From Streptomyces cinerochromogenes (lineage in GTDB: Bacteria > Actinomycetota > Actinomycetes > Streptomycetales > Streptomycetaceae), in the NCBI RefSeq assembly GCF_014648635.1, contig NZ_BMRM01000001.1, forward strand, positions 1 through 64,000: a DNA stretch of 64,000 nucleotides. The letters are read 5' to 3'. A model generated the notes under the pieces. It was not told the DNA's origin, did not search any database, and saw only the letters and a list, made by a program, of their open reading frames with translations. Of the stretch, positions 55,378 through 63,159 are shown piece by piece (positions within the stretch are counted from its first letter, which is position 1; every line of letters starts with the position of its first letter). A program made the position numbers and the translations under genes.

Positions 55378-56937
55378 TCACCCCCGCACGAGCGAACGGG
55401 TCGCCGCCACATCGCACTTGCCGTTGGCGTTCACGACGATCTCCGGCACCGTGTGCACGGCCTCCGGCACCAGGGCCGAGGGCAGCACCGAGGCGAGCGC
55501 GGCGCGGACCGTGCCGGCCAGGTCGCCGGCGCCGCCCGCCGCGACGGGCCGTACGAACAGCTCCAGCGTGTCGACGGGGCCGCGCACGATGTCGAAGGCG
55601 GCGTCCGCGACGCCCGGCACGGACAGCACGTGGTGGCGGAGTTCGCCGAGTTCGATCCGGTGGCCGTTCACCTTCAACTGGTCGTCGGCGCGCCCCAGAT
55701 GGAGGAGCGTGCCGTCGGGGCGCAGCTCCACCACGTCGCCGGTGCGGTAGGCGCGCCCGGCCGGCCCGCCCAGCTCGGCCTCGTCGATGAAACGGTTCCC
55801 CGACCGCTTCGGGTCGAGATAGCCGGCGGCGACCGCCCGCCCGGCGATCACCAGTTCACCGGGGCCGCCGGCCGGCACCGGACGCAGCTGTTCGTCCACG
55901 ACGTACGCCCGGGTGTTCCAGGCGGGCCGGCCGATCGGCACGGTGGGCGTCGAGGGCAGCGCCGTACGGTCGAAGCGGAACGCGCAGCAGCCGATGGTGG
56001 TCTCGGTCGGGCCGTAGTGGTTGACGAGGCGCACCCCGTCGAGGCGGTCGCCCAGGGAGGCGATGAGCGCCGGGTCGAGCCCCTCGCCCCCGAACATGAG
56101 CAGCCGCGTCACCCGGTCGTAGCGGGGCGGCTCGGCGAGGACGTCGAAGAAACGGGCGTGCGAGGGCGTCATCTTCACGAAGGTGTACGGGTCGTCCGGG
56201 CGCTCGCCGAACAGCGTCCGCTGGTCCCACAGCCCGGCGACGGTCACGACGGTGCGCCCCTGGGCGAGCGGCACCCACAGCGAGGTCATCGCCAGGTCGA
56301 AGCCGAGGCTGCCGAACAGCGGGCTGCCCATGCCCTCGGAGCCGACCAGGTCACCGCACCAGGAGACGTAGTTGGCGAGGGAGGCGTGCGGCACCTGGAC
56401 ACCCTTGGGCGTACCGGTCGAACCGGAGGTGAACACGACGTACGCGATGTCCTCCGGGCCCGGCAGGGCGTCCCCCCGACCGGGCGCGTCGACGTCCGGG
56501 AGGGCGGCGATGTCGACGTACGGCATCGACGCCGGCGCGGCCAGGTCCTCGGTCCCGCCGGGGCCGGAGTGCAGCAGCGCGGCGGGGGCCGCCCCCGCGA
56601 GCACGGCGGCGGTACGGTCGCCCGGGTGCTCGGGGTCTATGGGTACGTACGCCGCGCCCAGCGCCATCACGGCGAGGGCGCCCACCACGGTGTCCGGGGT
56701 ACGGCCGGCCAGGAGCGCCACCCGGTCCCCCGCCCCGACCCCGGCCTCGTCCAGGGCAGCCGCGACGACGAGGGCTCTGCGCCACAACTCCCGGTACGTG
56801 AGCCGCTTCTGGGTCGAGCGCACCGCGAGGGCGTCGGGCCGGGTCCGCGCGTGCCGGAGGATCATGTGGACGACGGACGCCTCCGCGACGGGGCGCACCG
56901 CGCCGGACACAGAGCTGGGATGCGGGACGTGGGCCAT
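55378..56937 (-). CDS. Free-standing NRPS adenylation domain, aspartate-type
   Basis: 519 aa. A domain with motifs VVFTSGSTGTPKG (about 180), YGPTETTIGC (about 320), RTGDVVELRPDGTLLHLGR and NGKCDV with the catalytic Lys at the end. No C, T or TE domain is attached. My reading of the ten-residue pocket code is DLTKMGHIGK, one residue from the standard L-aspartate code DLTKVGHIGK, so L-Asp is a confident prediction. It must load a carrier on another protein; the third module of the main NRPS, with a defective A domain, is the obvious recipient. A SyrP-like hydroxylase for bound aspartate is encoded at 24699. Confidence 0.92.
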   Translation of the reverse strand: MAHVPHPSSVSGAVRPVAEASVVHMILRHARTRPDALAVRSTQKRLTYRELWRRALVVAAALDEAGVGAGDRVALLAGRTPDTVVGALAVMALGAAYVPIDPEHPGDRTAAVLAGAAPAALLHSGPGGTEDLAAPASMPYVDIAALPDVDAPGRGDALPGPEDIAYVVFTSGSTGTPKGVQVPHASLANYVSWCGDLVGSEGMGSPLFGSLGFDLAMTSLWVPLAQGRTVVTVAGLWDQRTLFGERPDDPYTFVKMTPSHARFFDVLAEPPRYDRVTRLLMFGGEGLDPALIASLGDRLDGVRLVNHYGPTETTIGCCAFRFDRTALPSTPTVPIGRPAWNTRAYVVDEQLRPVPAGGPGELVIAGRAVAAGYLDPKRSGNRFIDEAELGGPAGRAYRTGDVVELRPDGTLLHLGRADDQLKVNGHRIELGELRHHVLSVPGVADAAFDIVRGPVDTLELFVRPVAAGGAGDLAGTVRAALASVLPSALVPEAVHTVPEIVVNANGKCDVAATRSLVRG

Positions 56938-56987
56938 GGCTGCTCCTGGGACGGCGACGGGAGGGACGGGCGGGGACGATCCGGGAG

Positions 56988-57122
56988 GGGACCGGCGGGG
57001 ACGGGCGGGTCGGGACCGGCGGGGACGGGACCGGCGGGGACGGGCGGCGGCATCGGTGGGGAGGAACAGAGGGGCAGAACGGGTGGGGACGAACGGGGCG
57101 GCGCGGACGGGGCGGCGCGGAC
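56988..57122. repeat. G-rich minisatellite in the A-domain leader
   Basis: The 262-bp gap between the A-domain start and the PPTase stop is strongly G-rich on the plus strand. GACCGGCGGGGACGGG-type units recur three times at about 56989-57044, and a 14-nt ACGGGGCGGCGCGG unit occurs twice at about 57093-57121. Many GGG and GGGG runs could form G-quadruplexes. I see no gene here. Confidence 0.7.
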
Positions 57123-57199
57123 GGGCGCGGACTTCCGGGCGACGCCAGCGTAAAAACCGCGGTACCGCCCTCACCACGCCCTTAAGCCCCCGCCGAAAC

Positions 57200-57916
57200 T
57201 CACCGGTCAGTCGCACCGGCGAAGGCGACCGCGACGAGGAGCCCGTCCCGGGCGACCCAGCGACCGTCGAAGTCACGGCCGTCGCCGCGGCCCTCGGCAA
57301 AGTCCAGGTCTCGGCCTTCCCCGGGCCCCTCGGCGGTGACGACGGTGGCGCGGAACGTCCGCCCGGCCCCGCCGAACGCGACCACCACGTCCCGGAAGCC
57401 CAGTTCGCGCCGGGTCCGGGGAAACCACGCCTTGAACACGGCTTCCTTCGCGCAGAACAACAGCCGGTCCCAGCAGGCGACGTGAGGGTGCTCCGCCTGC
57501 AAGAAGGCGATCCGTTCGCGCTCCTCCGGCCGTGAGACCGTGCGCAGCACCCCCTCGCGCAACGGGAGTGACGGCTCGGCGTCCACGCCCAGGGCCCGTA
57601 CGTCGCGCCGCCACGCCACCACGGCGGCCCGGTACCCACGGCAGTGCGTCATGCTGCCCACGACCCCGGCCGGCCAGCACGGTACGCCCCTCGGGTCCGG
57701 GACCAGGGGTACGGGGGCGTGCCCGAGCGTGGTCAGGGCGCGCCGGGCGCAGCCGCGGACCGTGGCGAACTCCCGGCGCCGTCCCTCGCTCACCCCGGCG
57801 ACCGCGGCCCGCTCCTCGGGGTGCAGGACCTCGTCCGGGGCGTCGGCGCGGGTCTCGGCCCCGACGGCGTACGGCGGCAGCAACTCCTGGACCAGCGGCC
57901 GGCGCACCGGGATCAC
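57200..57916 (-). CDS. 4'-phosphopantetheinyl transferase (EntD/Sfp-type)
   Basis: 238 aa from a GTG at 57916 that overlaps the formamidase stop by 4 bp. Conserved regions VVGSMTHCRGYRAAVV, LGVDAEPSLPL (metal-binding Asp and Glu) and FCAKEAVFKAWFP (KEAxxK). It transfers phosphopantetheine from CoA to the Ser of carrier domains, here the T domains and the ACP. The EntD-like form with SMTHC is typical of NRPS clusters. Its presence makes the locus self-sufficient for carrier activation. Confidence 0.93.
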   Translation of the reverse strand: MIPVRRPLVQELLPPYAVGAETRADAPDEVLHPEERAAVAGVSEGRRREFATVRGCARRALTTLGHAPVPLVPDPRGVPCWPAGVVGSMTHCRGYRAAVVAWRRDVRALGVDAEPSLPLREGVLRTVSRPEERERIAFLQAEHPHVACWDRLLFCAKEAVFKAWFPRTRRELGFRDVVVAFGGAGRTFRATVVTAEGPGEGRDLDFAEGRGDGRDFDGRWVARDGLLVAVAFAGATDR

Positions 57917-58899
57917 CGGATCCGCAGCACCGCGGCGCCCAGCACCGTGTCCGGATCGGCGAGGTCGAAGGGGAGGTCGAAGTGGTGGCGTCCGGGGACG
58001 ACGAGATCGGTCACCTCGGTGCCGCCCTCGCGGGCCGCCGCGACGAAGCTGTGGTGCTGTGCGGCGAACGCGTCGGTGTCGTTCTCGGCGAGGGCGACGA
58101 CGAGCGGGGGCAGGCAGGCAGGCATGCGGAGTTGCGGGCTGCAGTCGCGGGCTTCGCCGGCGTCCATGCCGAGGGCGTCGTTGACGTAGGTGTGCCGCAG
58201 GGGTTCCAGGTCGTAGACGCCGCTGAGCAGCGTCGCGGAGGCGAACGTGCCGGGCGCCTGCCGGTCGGCGGCGTCGAGCAGCGCGCTCGCGACGAGGTGG
58301 GCCCCGGCGGAGTGGCCGCCGAGGTGAACGGCTCTCGGCCGGATGGGCAGCGGGGCGTGTCCGGTGGCGATGCGGTGCAGCGCGTCGCTGACGGCGGCGG
58401 AGATGTCACGCATGCGGTGGCGCGGTGCGAGGCCGTAGCCGAGCGCGGCGAAGGAGATGCCCGCGGCCACGAAGTCCCGGGCGGCGAAGGCGGCTTCGGA
58501 CTTGCTCAGCTCCTGCCAGTAGCCGCCGTGCACGAAGACGAAGAGCGGGGCGCCCGGGTCGGCGGCCGGGAACAGGTCGAGCCGCTGCTCGGGCCGGGGA
58601 CCGCAGGGCAGGTCCAGGTGGACGGTCAGCTCGGCGCGGGCCCGGGCGCTGTCGGTGGCGTACCGGGTGAGGTGGACGCCGAGGTCGGTGACGCGCGAGC
58701 TGGGCGAGTAGGCGCGGTCGAGGTCGGTGCGGTCGAGCCCCTTACGGGCGGTGCGGGGGGCGGCGGGGTCGGGGGCGGCGGTGCCGGGGGCTGCGTCGGC
58801 GGGCGTTGCGGTGCCGGAGGCGACGGTGCCGGGGGTTGCGTCGGCGGGCGTTGCGGTGCCGGGGTTCGCGGCACCGGGAGTCGCGTCGACGGCGGTCAC
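57913..58899 (-). CDS. Alpha/beta-hydrolase kynurenine formamidase
   Basis: 328 aa from a GTG at 58899, coupled to the TDO stop by a 4-bp overlap. Esterase/formamidase motifs: oxyanion hole VFVHGGYWQELSKSEAAF (about 122-139), nucleophile elbow HLGGHSAGAHLVASALL (Ser about 195), Asp in ALAENDTDAF and His in VPGRHHFDLPF. This is the animal/actinobacterial-type enzyme that hydrolyses N-formylkynurenine to kynurenine. The first 50 residues are an odd Ala/Thr/Pro-rich stretch with a 15-residue repeat and are probably dispensable. Adjacent TDO makes the function convincing. Confidence 0.85.
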   Translation of the reverse strand: MTAVDATPGAANPGTATPADATPGTVASGTATPADAAPGTAAPDPAAPRTARKGLDRTDLDRAYSPSSRVTDLGVHLTRYATDSARARAELTVHLDLPCGPRPEQRLDLFPAADPGAPLFVFVHGGYWQELSKSEAAFAARDFVAAGISFAALGYGLAPRHRMRDISAAVSDALHRIATGHAPLPIRPRAVHLGGHSAGAHLVASALLDAADRQAPGTFASATLLSGVYDLEPLRHTYVNDALGMDAGEARDCSPQLRMPACLPPLVVALAENDTDAFAAQHHSFVAAAREGGTEVTDLVVPGRHHFDLPFDLADPDTVLGAAVLRIR

Positions 58900-59588
58900 G
58901 ACAGGGGGGTCCAGACCTCGGGCAGGGCCCTGCGCAGGGCGGCGCGCCACAGGTAGGCGGCGCCTTCGGACCCGGCGGTTCCGGCGGCGGTGCCGAGGTA
59001 GCGCTCGGCGAGTGCGCCGTGCCGGGCCCGCCAGACGGCCGTGGTCTCGTCGAACTCCAGGAGGGCGAGGCGCACCCGCTCGACGGCGGCGCGGTCCGCG
59101 CAGGTGCCGGCGAACTCCCGGTAGGCCGCCGCGACCGAGCGCTCCTCCAGCCGGGCGAGCAGCCGGGCCCGGTCCTGCTCGGTGAATCCGGCGGTGGTCA
59201 GGTAGCGGGTGTCGCGCAGGCCGCAGAGGAACTCGATCTCACGCCACTGCGCGGACTGGAACCCGCTGGCGTCGCCGAGGGCGGTCCTGATGTCCTGGAA
59301 GGCGGCCGGGGTGAGGGTCGCCAGCACGTCGAAGTGCCCGGTCAGCACGGACATGATCCGGGGCAGCGGGGCGGCCCGGCGTACGGCCAGGTCCGCGTCG
59401 CCCGCGTCGAGCGCCGCGCGCACCTCCTCCAGGTGGCGCGTGACGACGGCGAAGAGGATCTCGCAGGACTGGTGCGTGGCCATGAAGAGGACGTGGTCCA
59501 CGTCGTCGTCGTGGACGCGGGCGGCGCTCAACAGCTCGTCGAGCCGGAGCACCTGGCCGTAGGGCGGGGCTGTGGTCACGGCATTCAC
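58896..59588 (-). CDS. kynA: Tryptophan 2,3-dioxygenase
   Basis: 230 aa from a GTG at 59588. Haem dioxygenase motifs: LLSAARVHDDDVDHVLFMATHQSCEILF, PLPRIMSVLTGHFDVLATLTP, ASGFQSAQWREIEFLCG (substrate site), the proximal haem His in VWRARHGALAERYLG and the GTAGSEGAAYLWRA loop. Shorter than primary-metabolism TDOs (about 280 aa) but with all key blocks. It opens the indole ring of tryptophan, or chlorotryptophan, to N-formylkynurenine. First gene of an operon with formamidase and PPTase. Confidence 0.93.
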   Translation of the reverse strand: MNAVTTAPPYGQVLRLDELLSAARVHDDDVDHVLFMATHQSCEILFAVVTRHLEEVRAALDAGDADLAVRRAAPLPRIMSVLTGHFDVLATLTPAAFQDIRTALGDASGFQSAQWREIEFLCGLRDTRYLTTAGFTEQDRARLLARLEERSVAAAYREFAGTCADRAAVERVRLALLEFDETTAVWRARHGALAERYLGTAAGTAGSEGAAYLWRAALRRALPEVWTPLS

Positions 59589-59941
59589 GGGGGCCTTCTT
59601 CCTCGCGTGTTCCTCGCGTGCGAAGCCCGGGGAGGGAACGCGGACAGGGCGGGTGGGGTGGTCCCGCGAGCGTAGCCACGGGGCCGCCCCCCGATCACCG
59701 TGATCAAGCGGAGCCTTAAAGGACCACCTGGGAACGCCCGATGTTCCGGCCGCATGAATTCTTCATCTCGCAGTGATGACACCGGCACTGGGCGCAGTTG
59801 CGCCAACTTCGCAGAATCGTTCCCAGGAACACCGCGGAGCACGACGAGCAACGGCAGAACACCCGAACCACCCTCTCGCCAGCACTTCTCACCAGCACCT
59901 CTCACCACCGGGAACGACTTACCAGTAGGGACAAGACTGTC
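59589..59941. promoter_or_regulatory. Divergent promoter region with an inverted repeat
   Basis: 353 bp between the TDO gene (minus) and the putative RiPP precursor (plus). GATCAC-C-GTGATC at 59693-59705 is a perfect inverted repeat and may be an operator for one or both. AT content rises around 59700-59830, as expected for promoters. I see no convincing gene; frames through it lack codon bias. Confidence 0.45.
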
Positions 59942-60142
59942 ATGAACATGCTTTCCTCCGGGATCCAGTTGAAGGCCGCCGGCGCCGACGGCGCCGTTCC
60001 CTCCCGCCCCGCCCGGGCCGCCCTCGTGATCGAGGACCTCGACTCGGCGGCGGACCACGCGGTCGCGCTCTCCACGTTCTGCATCCAGGCCGAGGCCGCC
60101 GTCCCGGCCCCCGCGCGGAGAGCGGGACGGCTCGACGCATGA
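59942..60142 (+). CDS. Putative RiPP precursor peptide for the YcaO enzyme
   Basis: 66 aa, starting MNMLSSGIQLKAAG, from the ATG at 59942 with TAGGGA upstream; its stop overlaps the YcaO start by 4 bp (ATGA), so the two are made together. An acidic segment, LVIEDLDSAADHA (residues 28-40), looks like a leader-peptide recognition patch. It is followed by LSTFCIQAEA (43-52), which holds the only Cys and the last Ser/Thr. The C-terminal 15 residues are Ala/Pro/Arg-rich. If this is the substrate, Cys47, Thr45 or Ser44 would be cyclised to azolines. There is no known family match in my memory; size, position and coupling are the evidence. Confidence 0.6.
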   Translation: MNMLSSGIQLKAAGADGAVPSRPARAALVIEDLDSAADHAVALSTFCIQAEAAVPAPARRAGRLDA

Positions 60143-62484
60143 CGCCCCCCGAAGGACGGACGGACCGGTCAGGACGGACCGACCGGTCCCCCGTGCTCGC
60201 CGCGGGGGACGGAGTCCTGGTGGGCTTCAAGGGCCATCTGCGCCCCACGGTCCTGCCGGACGACGCCACCTACCTGGTGTCACGCCGCGGCGTGACCGCA
60301 CTGCACGGCCCCCAGGCCGAGGTCCTCGTACCGCTCCTCGACGGCTCGCGCAGCCCGCGCGCCGTGCTCAGCGAGGCCGCCCCGGTCCTCGGCGACGAGG
60401 ACGCCGAGGCGGCGCTGCGCGCCCTGGACGGTGCGGGCCTGCTGCGCTGGAGCGCTCCCGGGCAGCAGCACACGGACCCGGCGGCCGAGGCCTACTGGGA
60501 CCTGATCGGCCTGGACGGCGTCCGCGCCGCGACCGCCCTCGCGGGCGCCACCGTCGCGGTCGAGGCGCTGCCCGGCGTGTCCCAGGCGGCCGTGATCGAG
60601 GCCTGCCGCGCCGAGGGGATCGCCCTCGCCCCGCCCGGAGGCGACGCCGACCTGTCCCTCGTCCTGTGCGACGACTACCTGGCGCCGCAGCTCGCCGCCG
60701 TGGACGCGGCGCACCGCGCCTCCGGGCGGCCCTGGCTGCTGGCCGCGCTGTGCGGCGCGGACCCCTGGGTCGGCCCGGTGTTCCGGCCCGCGGACGCCGA
60801 CAGCCCCTGCTGGCACTGTCTTTCCGTACGGCTGCGCGGGCACCGCCGGTCCGAGGTGCCGGTACAGCGGGCCCTCGGGCTCGACGGGCCGCTGCCCCGC
60901 CCCGTCGCGTCCCTGGCCACCGGCCGCACCCTGGCCGCCGGCCTGGCCGTCCTGGAGACGGCGAAGTGGCTGGCCGGGGTGCGCGATCCGGAGCAGGGCC
61001 ACATCCGCACGCTGGACACGGCCCGGCTGCGTACCGCCTCCCATCCGGTGAGCCGGCGTCCCCAGTGCCCCGAGTGCGGGGACCCCGGCCTGGTCGCCCG
61101 GCAGGTGCGCGCCCCGTTCCGGCCCGCCCCACGCCCCAAGGCGGTCACCGACGGCAGCGGCCACCGGGCGCTGACGGCCCGGCAGATGCTCGACCGGTAC
61201 GGCCACCTGGTGAACCCGGTGACCGGTGTCGTCAAGGAGATCAGACCGGCGGGCGGCTGCCCCGACTTCGTGACCTCCTACGTCTCCGGCCACAACCTGG
61301 CGATGGGGTCCGCGACGCTCGCCGGACTGCGCTCCGGGCTGCGCGCGCTCAGCGGCGGCAAGGGCCTGACCGAGACGGAGGCCCGTACCAGTGCCCTGTG
61401 CGAGGCGGTCGAGCGCTACAGCGGGACCCGGCACGGCGACGAACCGGTGATACGGGCCTCGTACCGCGATCTCGGCCCGGTGGCCGTGCACCCGAACGAC
61501 TGCCAGCTGTACGCGGGGCGCCAGTTCGCCGAGCGGGAGCGCTGGAACGCGGCGCACTCCCGATTCCAGCACGTCAGCGCCCCTTTTGACGAGAGACGGC
61601 CGACCGACTGGACCCCCGTCTGGTCCCTGACCCAGCAGACCCGGCGCCTGCTGCCCACGTCCCTGCTCTATTTCGGAGGTGCCGGGAGCGCACCGGAGCA
61701 CGGTGACGACGGCCTGTGGGCCGACTCCAACGGCAACGCCGCCGGCAGCAGCCCCGAGGACGCGCTCCTGCAGGGCTTCCTCGAACTGGTCGAGCGGGAC
61801 GCGGTCGCCCTGTGGTGGTACAACCGCACCCGCCAGCCCGCGGTCGACCTGGACGCCTTCGACGAGCCGTACGTGGACCGGCTGCGCGACGGGTACCACC
61901 GCGTCCGCCGGGACCTCTGGGTCCTCGACCTGACCTCGGACTTCGGCATCCCGGTCATGGCGGCGCTGTCCCGCCGCCGCGACAAGCCGGCCCAGGACGT
62001 CATCTTCGGCTTCGGCGCCCACTTCGACCCGCGGATCGCCCTGCGCCGCGCCCTCACCGAGATGGGCCAGCTCCTCCCCGCGGTCTGCGACGCACGCCCC
62101 GACGGCTCCGGCTACCGCGTCCACGACCCCGAACCACACCACTGGTGGCAGCACGCCACGGCGGCCAACCAGCCCTACCTGACCCCCGACCCCCGGACGG
62201 CACCGCGCACCCCCGCCCACTGGCACACCCCGCACCGCCCCGACCTCCTGGACGACGTCCACGCGGTCACCGACCTGGTCCGCGCCAAGGGCCTGGAACT
62301 CCTGGTCCTCGACCAGCGCCGCCCCGACCTGGACCTGCCGGTGGTGAAGGTGATCGTCCCGGGCCTACGCCACTTCTGGTCCCGCTTCGCCCCCGGCCGC
62401 CTCTTCGACGTACCGGTGACCCTGGGCCGCCTCACGGAACCGACGGCGTACGAGGACCTGAATCCGGTGCCGTTGTTCGTGTGA
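60139..62484 (+). CDS. Fused E1-like/YcaO cyclodehydratase (TOMM biosynthesis)
   Basis: 781 aa. The N-terminal part (1-340) is an E1/ThiF-like leader-binding domain with a zinc tetrathiolate formed by CWHC (about 224) and CPEC (about 315). The C-terminal part (about 380-781) is a YcaO domain with the ATP/Mg residues in TSALCEAVERYSGTRHGDE, LQGFLELVERDAVALWWYNR and ALTEMGQLLPAV. Such fusions turn Cys, Ser or Thr of a precursor into thiazolines or oxazolines. The C-terminus ends NPVPLFV, a loose version of the Pro-rich tail (PxPxP) of cyclodehydratases. No full azoline dehydrogenase is visible in the window. Confidence 0.9.
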   Translation: MTPPEGRTDRSGRTDRSPVLAAGDGVLVGFKGHLRPTVLPDDATYLVSRRGVTALHGPQAEVLVPLLDGSRSPRAVLSEAAPVLGDEDAEAALRALDGAGLLRWSAPGQQHTDPAAEAYWDLIGLDGVRAATALAGATVAVEALPGVSQAAVIEACRAEGIALAPPGGDADLSLVLCDDYLAPQLAAVDAAHRASGRPWLLAALCGADPWVGPVFRPADADSPCWHCLSVRLRGHRRSEVPVQRALGLDGPLPRPVASLATGRTLAAGLAVLETAKWLAGVRDPEQGHIRTLDTARLRTASHPVSRRPQCPECGDPGLVARQVRAPFRPAPRPKAVTDGSGHRALTARQMLDRYGHLVNPVTGVVKEIRPAGGCPDFVTSYVSGHNLAMGSATLAGLRSGLRALSGGKGLTETEARTSALCEAVERYSGTRHGDEPVIRASYRDLGPVAVHPNDCQLYAGRQFAERERWNAAHSRFQHVSAPFDERRPTDWTPVWSLTQQTRRLLPTSLLYFGGAGSAPEHGDDGLWADSNGNAAGSSPEDALLQGFLELVERDAVALWWYNRTRQPAVDLDAFDEPYVDRLRDGYHRVRRDLWVLDLTSDFGIPVMAALSRRRDKPAQDVIFGFGAHFDPRIALRRALTEMGQLLPAVCDARPDGSGYRVHDPEPHHWWQHATAANQPYLTPDPRTAPRTPAHWHTPHRPDLLDDVHAVTDLVRAKGLELLVLDQRRPDLDLPVVKVIVPGLRHFWSRFAPGRLFDVPVTLGRLTEPTAYEDLNPVPLFV

Positions 62485-62511
62485 CGCCGGCACCGGCCGT
62501 GGGCGGGACGA

Positions 62512-62540
62512 GGGGCGGACGAGTCGGGCCGCACGCCGGG
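62512..62540 (+). repeat. 29-nt direct repeat, left copy
   Basis: Matches 63372-63400 at 26 of 29 positions (GGGGCGGACGAGTCGGGC start). The copies are 860 bp apart and bracket a small hypothetical gene and a decayed regulator fragment. It could be an insertion or att scar, or a duplicated gene end. Confidence 0.7.
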
Positions 62541-62601
62541 CGGGACGGCGCTCGCACCGGCGCCCACGGAGGCCGGTGACCCGGGCGACGGGCACGTGTT
62601 C

Positions 62602-62892
62602 ATGAACGGGGCGACGCTGGAAGAGGCCGTGCACGCCCTCGCCCAGGCGGTGGAGAACACCTCCGGTGGACCCGTGCCGGAGGACCGGGACGCCTGGCAC
62701 CGCTCACGCGTCCATGCCGCGCTGGAGGCGGCTTCGGACCTCGCGTGCCAGGCGCAGGTCACCGTCGACTCGCCCCAGCTCGACCCGGTGCCACGGTCGA
62801 CAGCCGCCCACGCCCTCCTCGCCGGCGCCGTCTTCCAGCTCCGGCAGGGCCGCTCCGCCCGCCGCTTCTGGGACTACGAGCGGAACCGCTGA
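62602..62892 (+). CDS. Small hypothetical protein
   Basis: 96 aa from an ATG at 62602 (GTG at 62596 also possible). Mostly helical by composition, with one Cys, no signal peptide and no membrane segment; it ends in a basic stretch (RQGRSARRFWDYERNR). Codon third positions are GC-rich, in keeping with a real gene. It lies 117 bp after the YcaO gene in the same direction and might belong to the RiPP operon, but the ribosome site is weak. I do not recognise a family. Confidence 0.5.
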   Translation: MNGATLEEAVHALAQAVENTSGGPVPEDRDAWHRSRVHAALEAASDLACQAQVTVDSPQLDPVPRSTAAHALLAGAVFQLRQGRSARRFWDYERNR

Positions 62893-62966
62893 CGGCCCCG
62901 CACAGGGCTGTCAGCTGGGCCCGGACCGGGCTCGAACCGGCCTCCCAGGGGCCTCGGATTCCCGGG

Positions 62967-63156
62967 CTGACGGCGCGGCTGCACACCATGCAGGCGCGTG
63001 CGCTGGCGGTCGGGGCTCAGCGCACCCCGGCCGCCCACGCGCTGGAGGCCGCACACCGCGACCTCGGGGCTTCACCCGCTGCTGATCACCCGTGGCTGAG
63101 CCCGTTCGACGCCGCCGCGCCGGCCAGCGAGTCCGCTCTGATCCGGTCCCTGGGAC
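62967..63156 (+). pseudogene. Remnant of a Streptomyces XRE-type regulator C-terminus
   Basis: An open stretch without a proper start reads LTARLHTMQARALAVG, then AHALEAAHRDLG and HPWLSPFDAAAPASESALI. The HPWLSPFD..SLASE-type pattern recalls the C-terminal repeat region of large actinobacterial helix-turn-helix regulators (NsdA-like). No DNA-binding part is present and the frame loses sense after about 63156. I take it as a decayed fragment. Confidence 0.5.
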
Positions 63157-63159
63157 GAC

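Noticed and set aside
62915..62965. A tRNA-like T arm (TTCGAGC loop with paired 5-bp stems on the minus strand)
   Set aside because: No matching acceptor or anticodon arms at the right distance, so no complete tRNA; at most a fragment.
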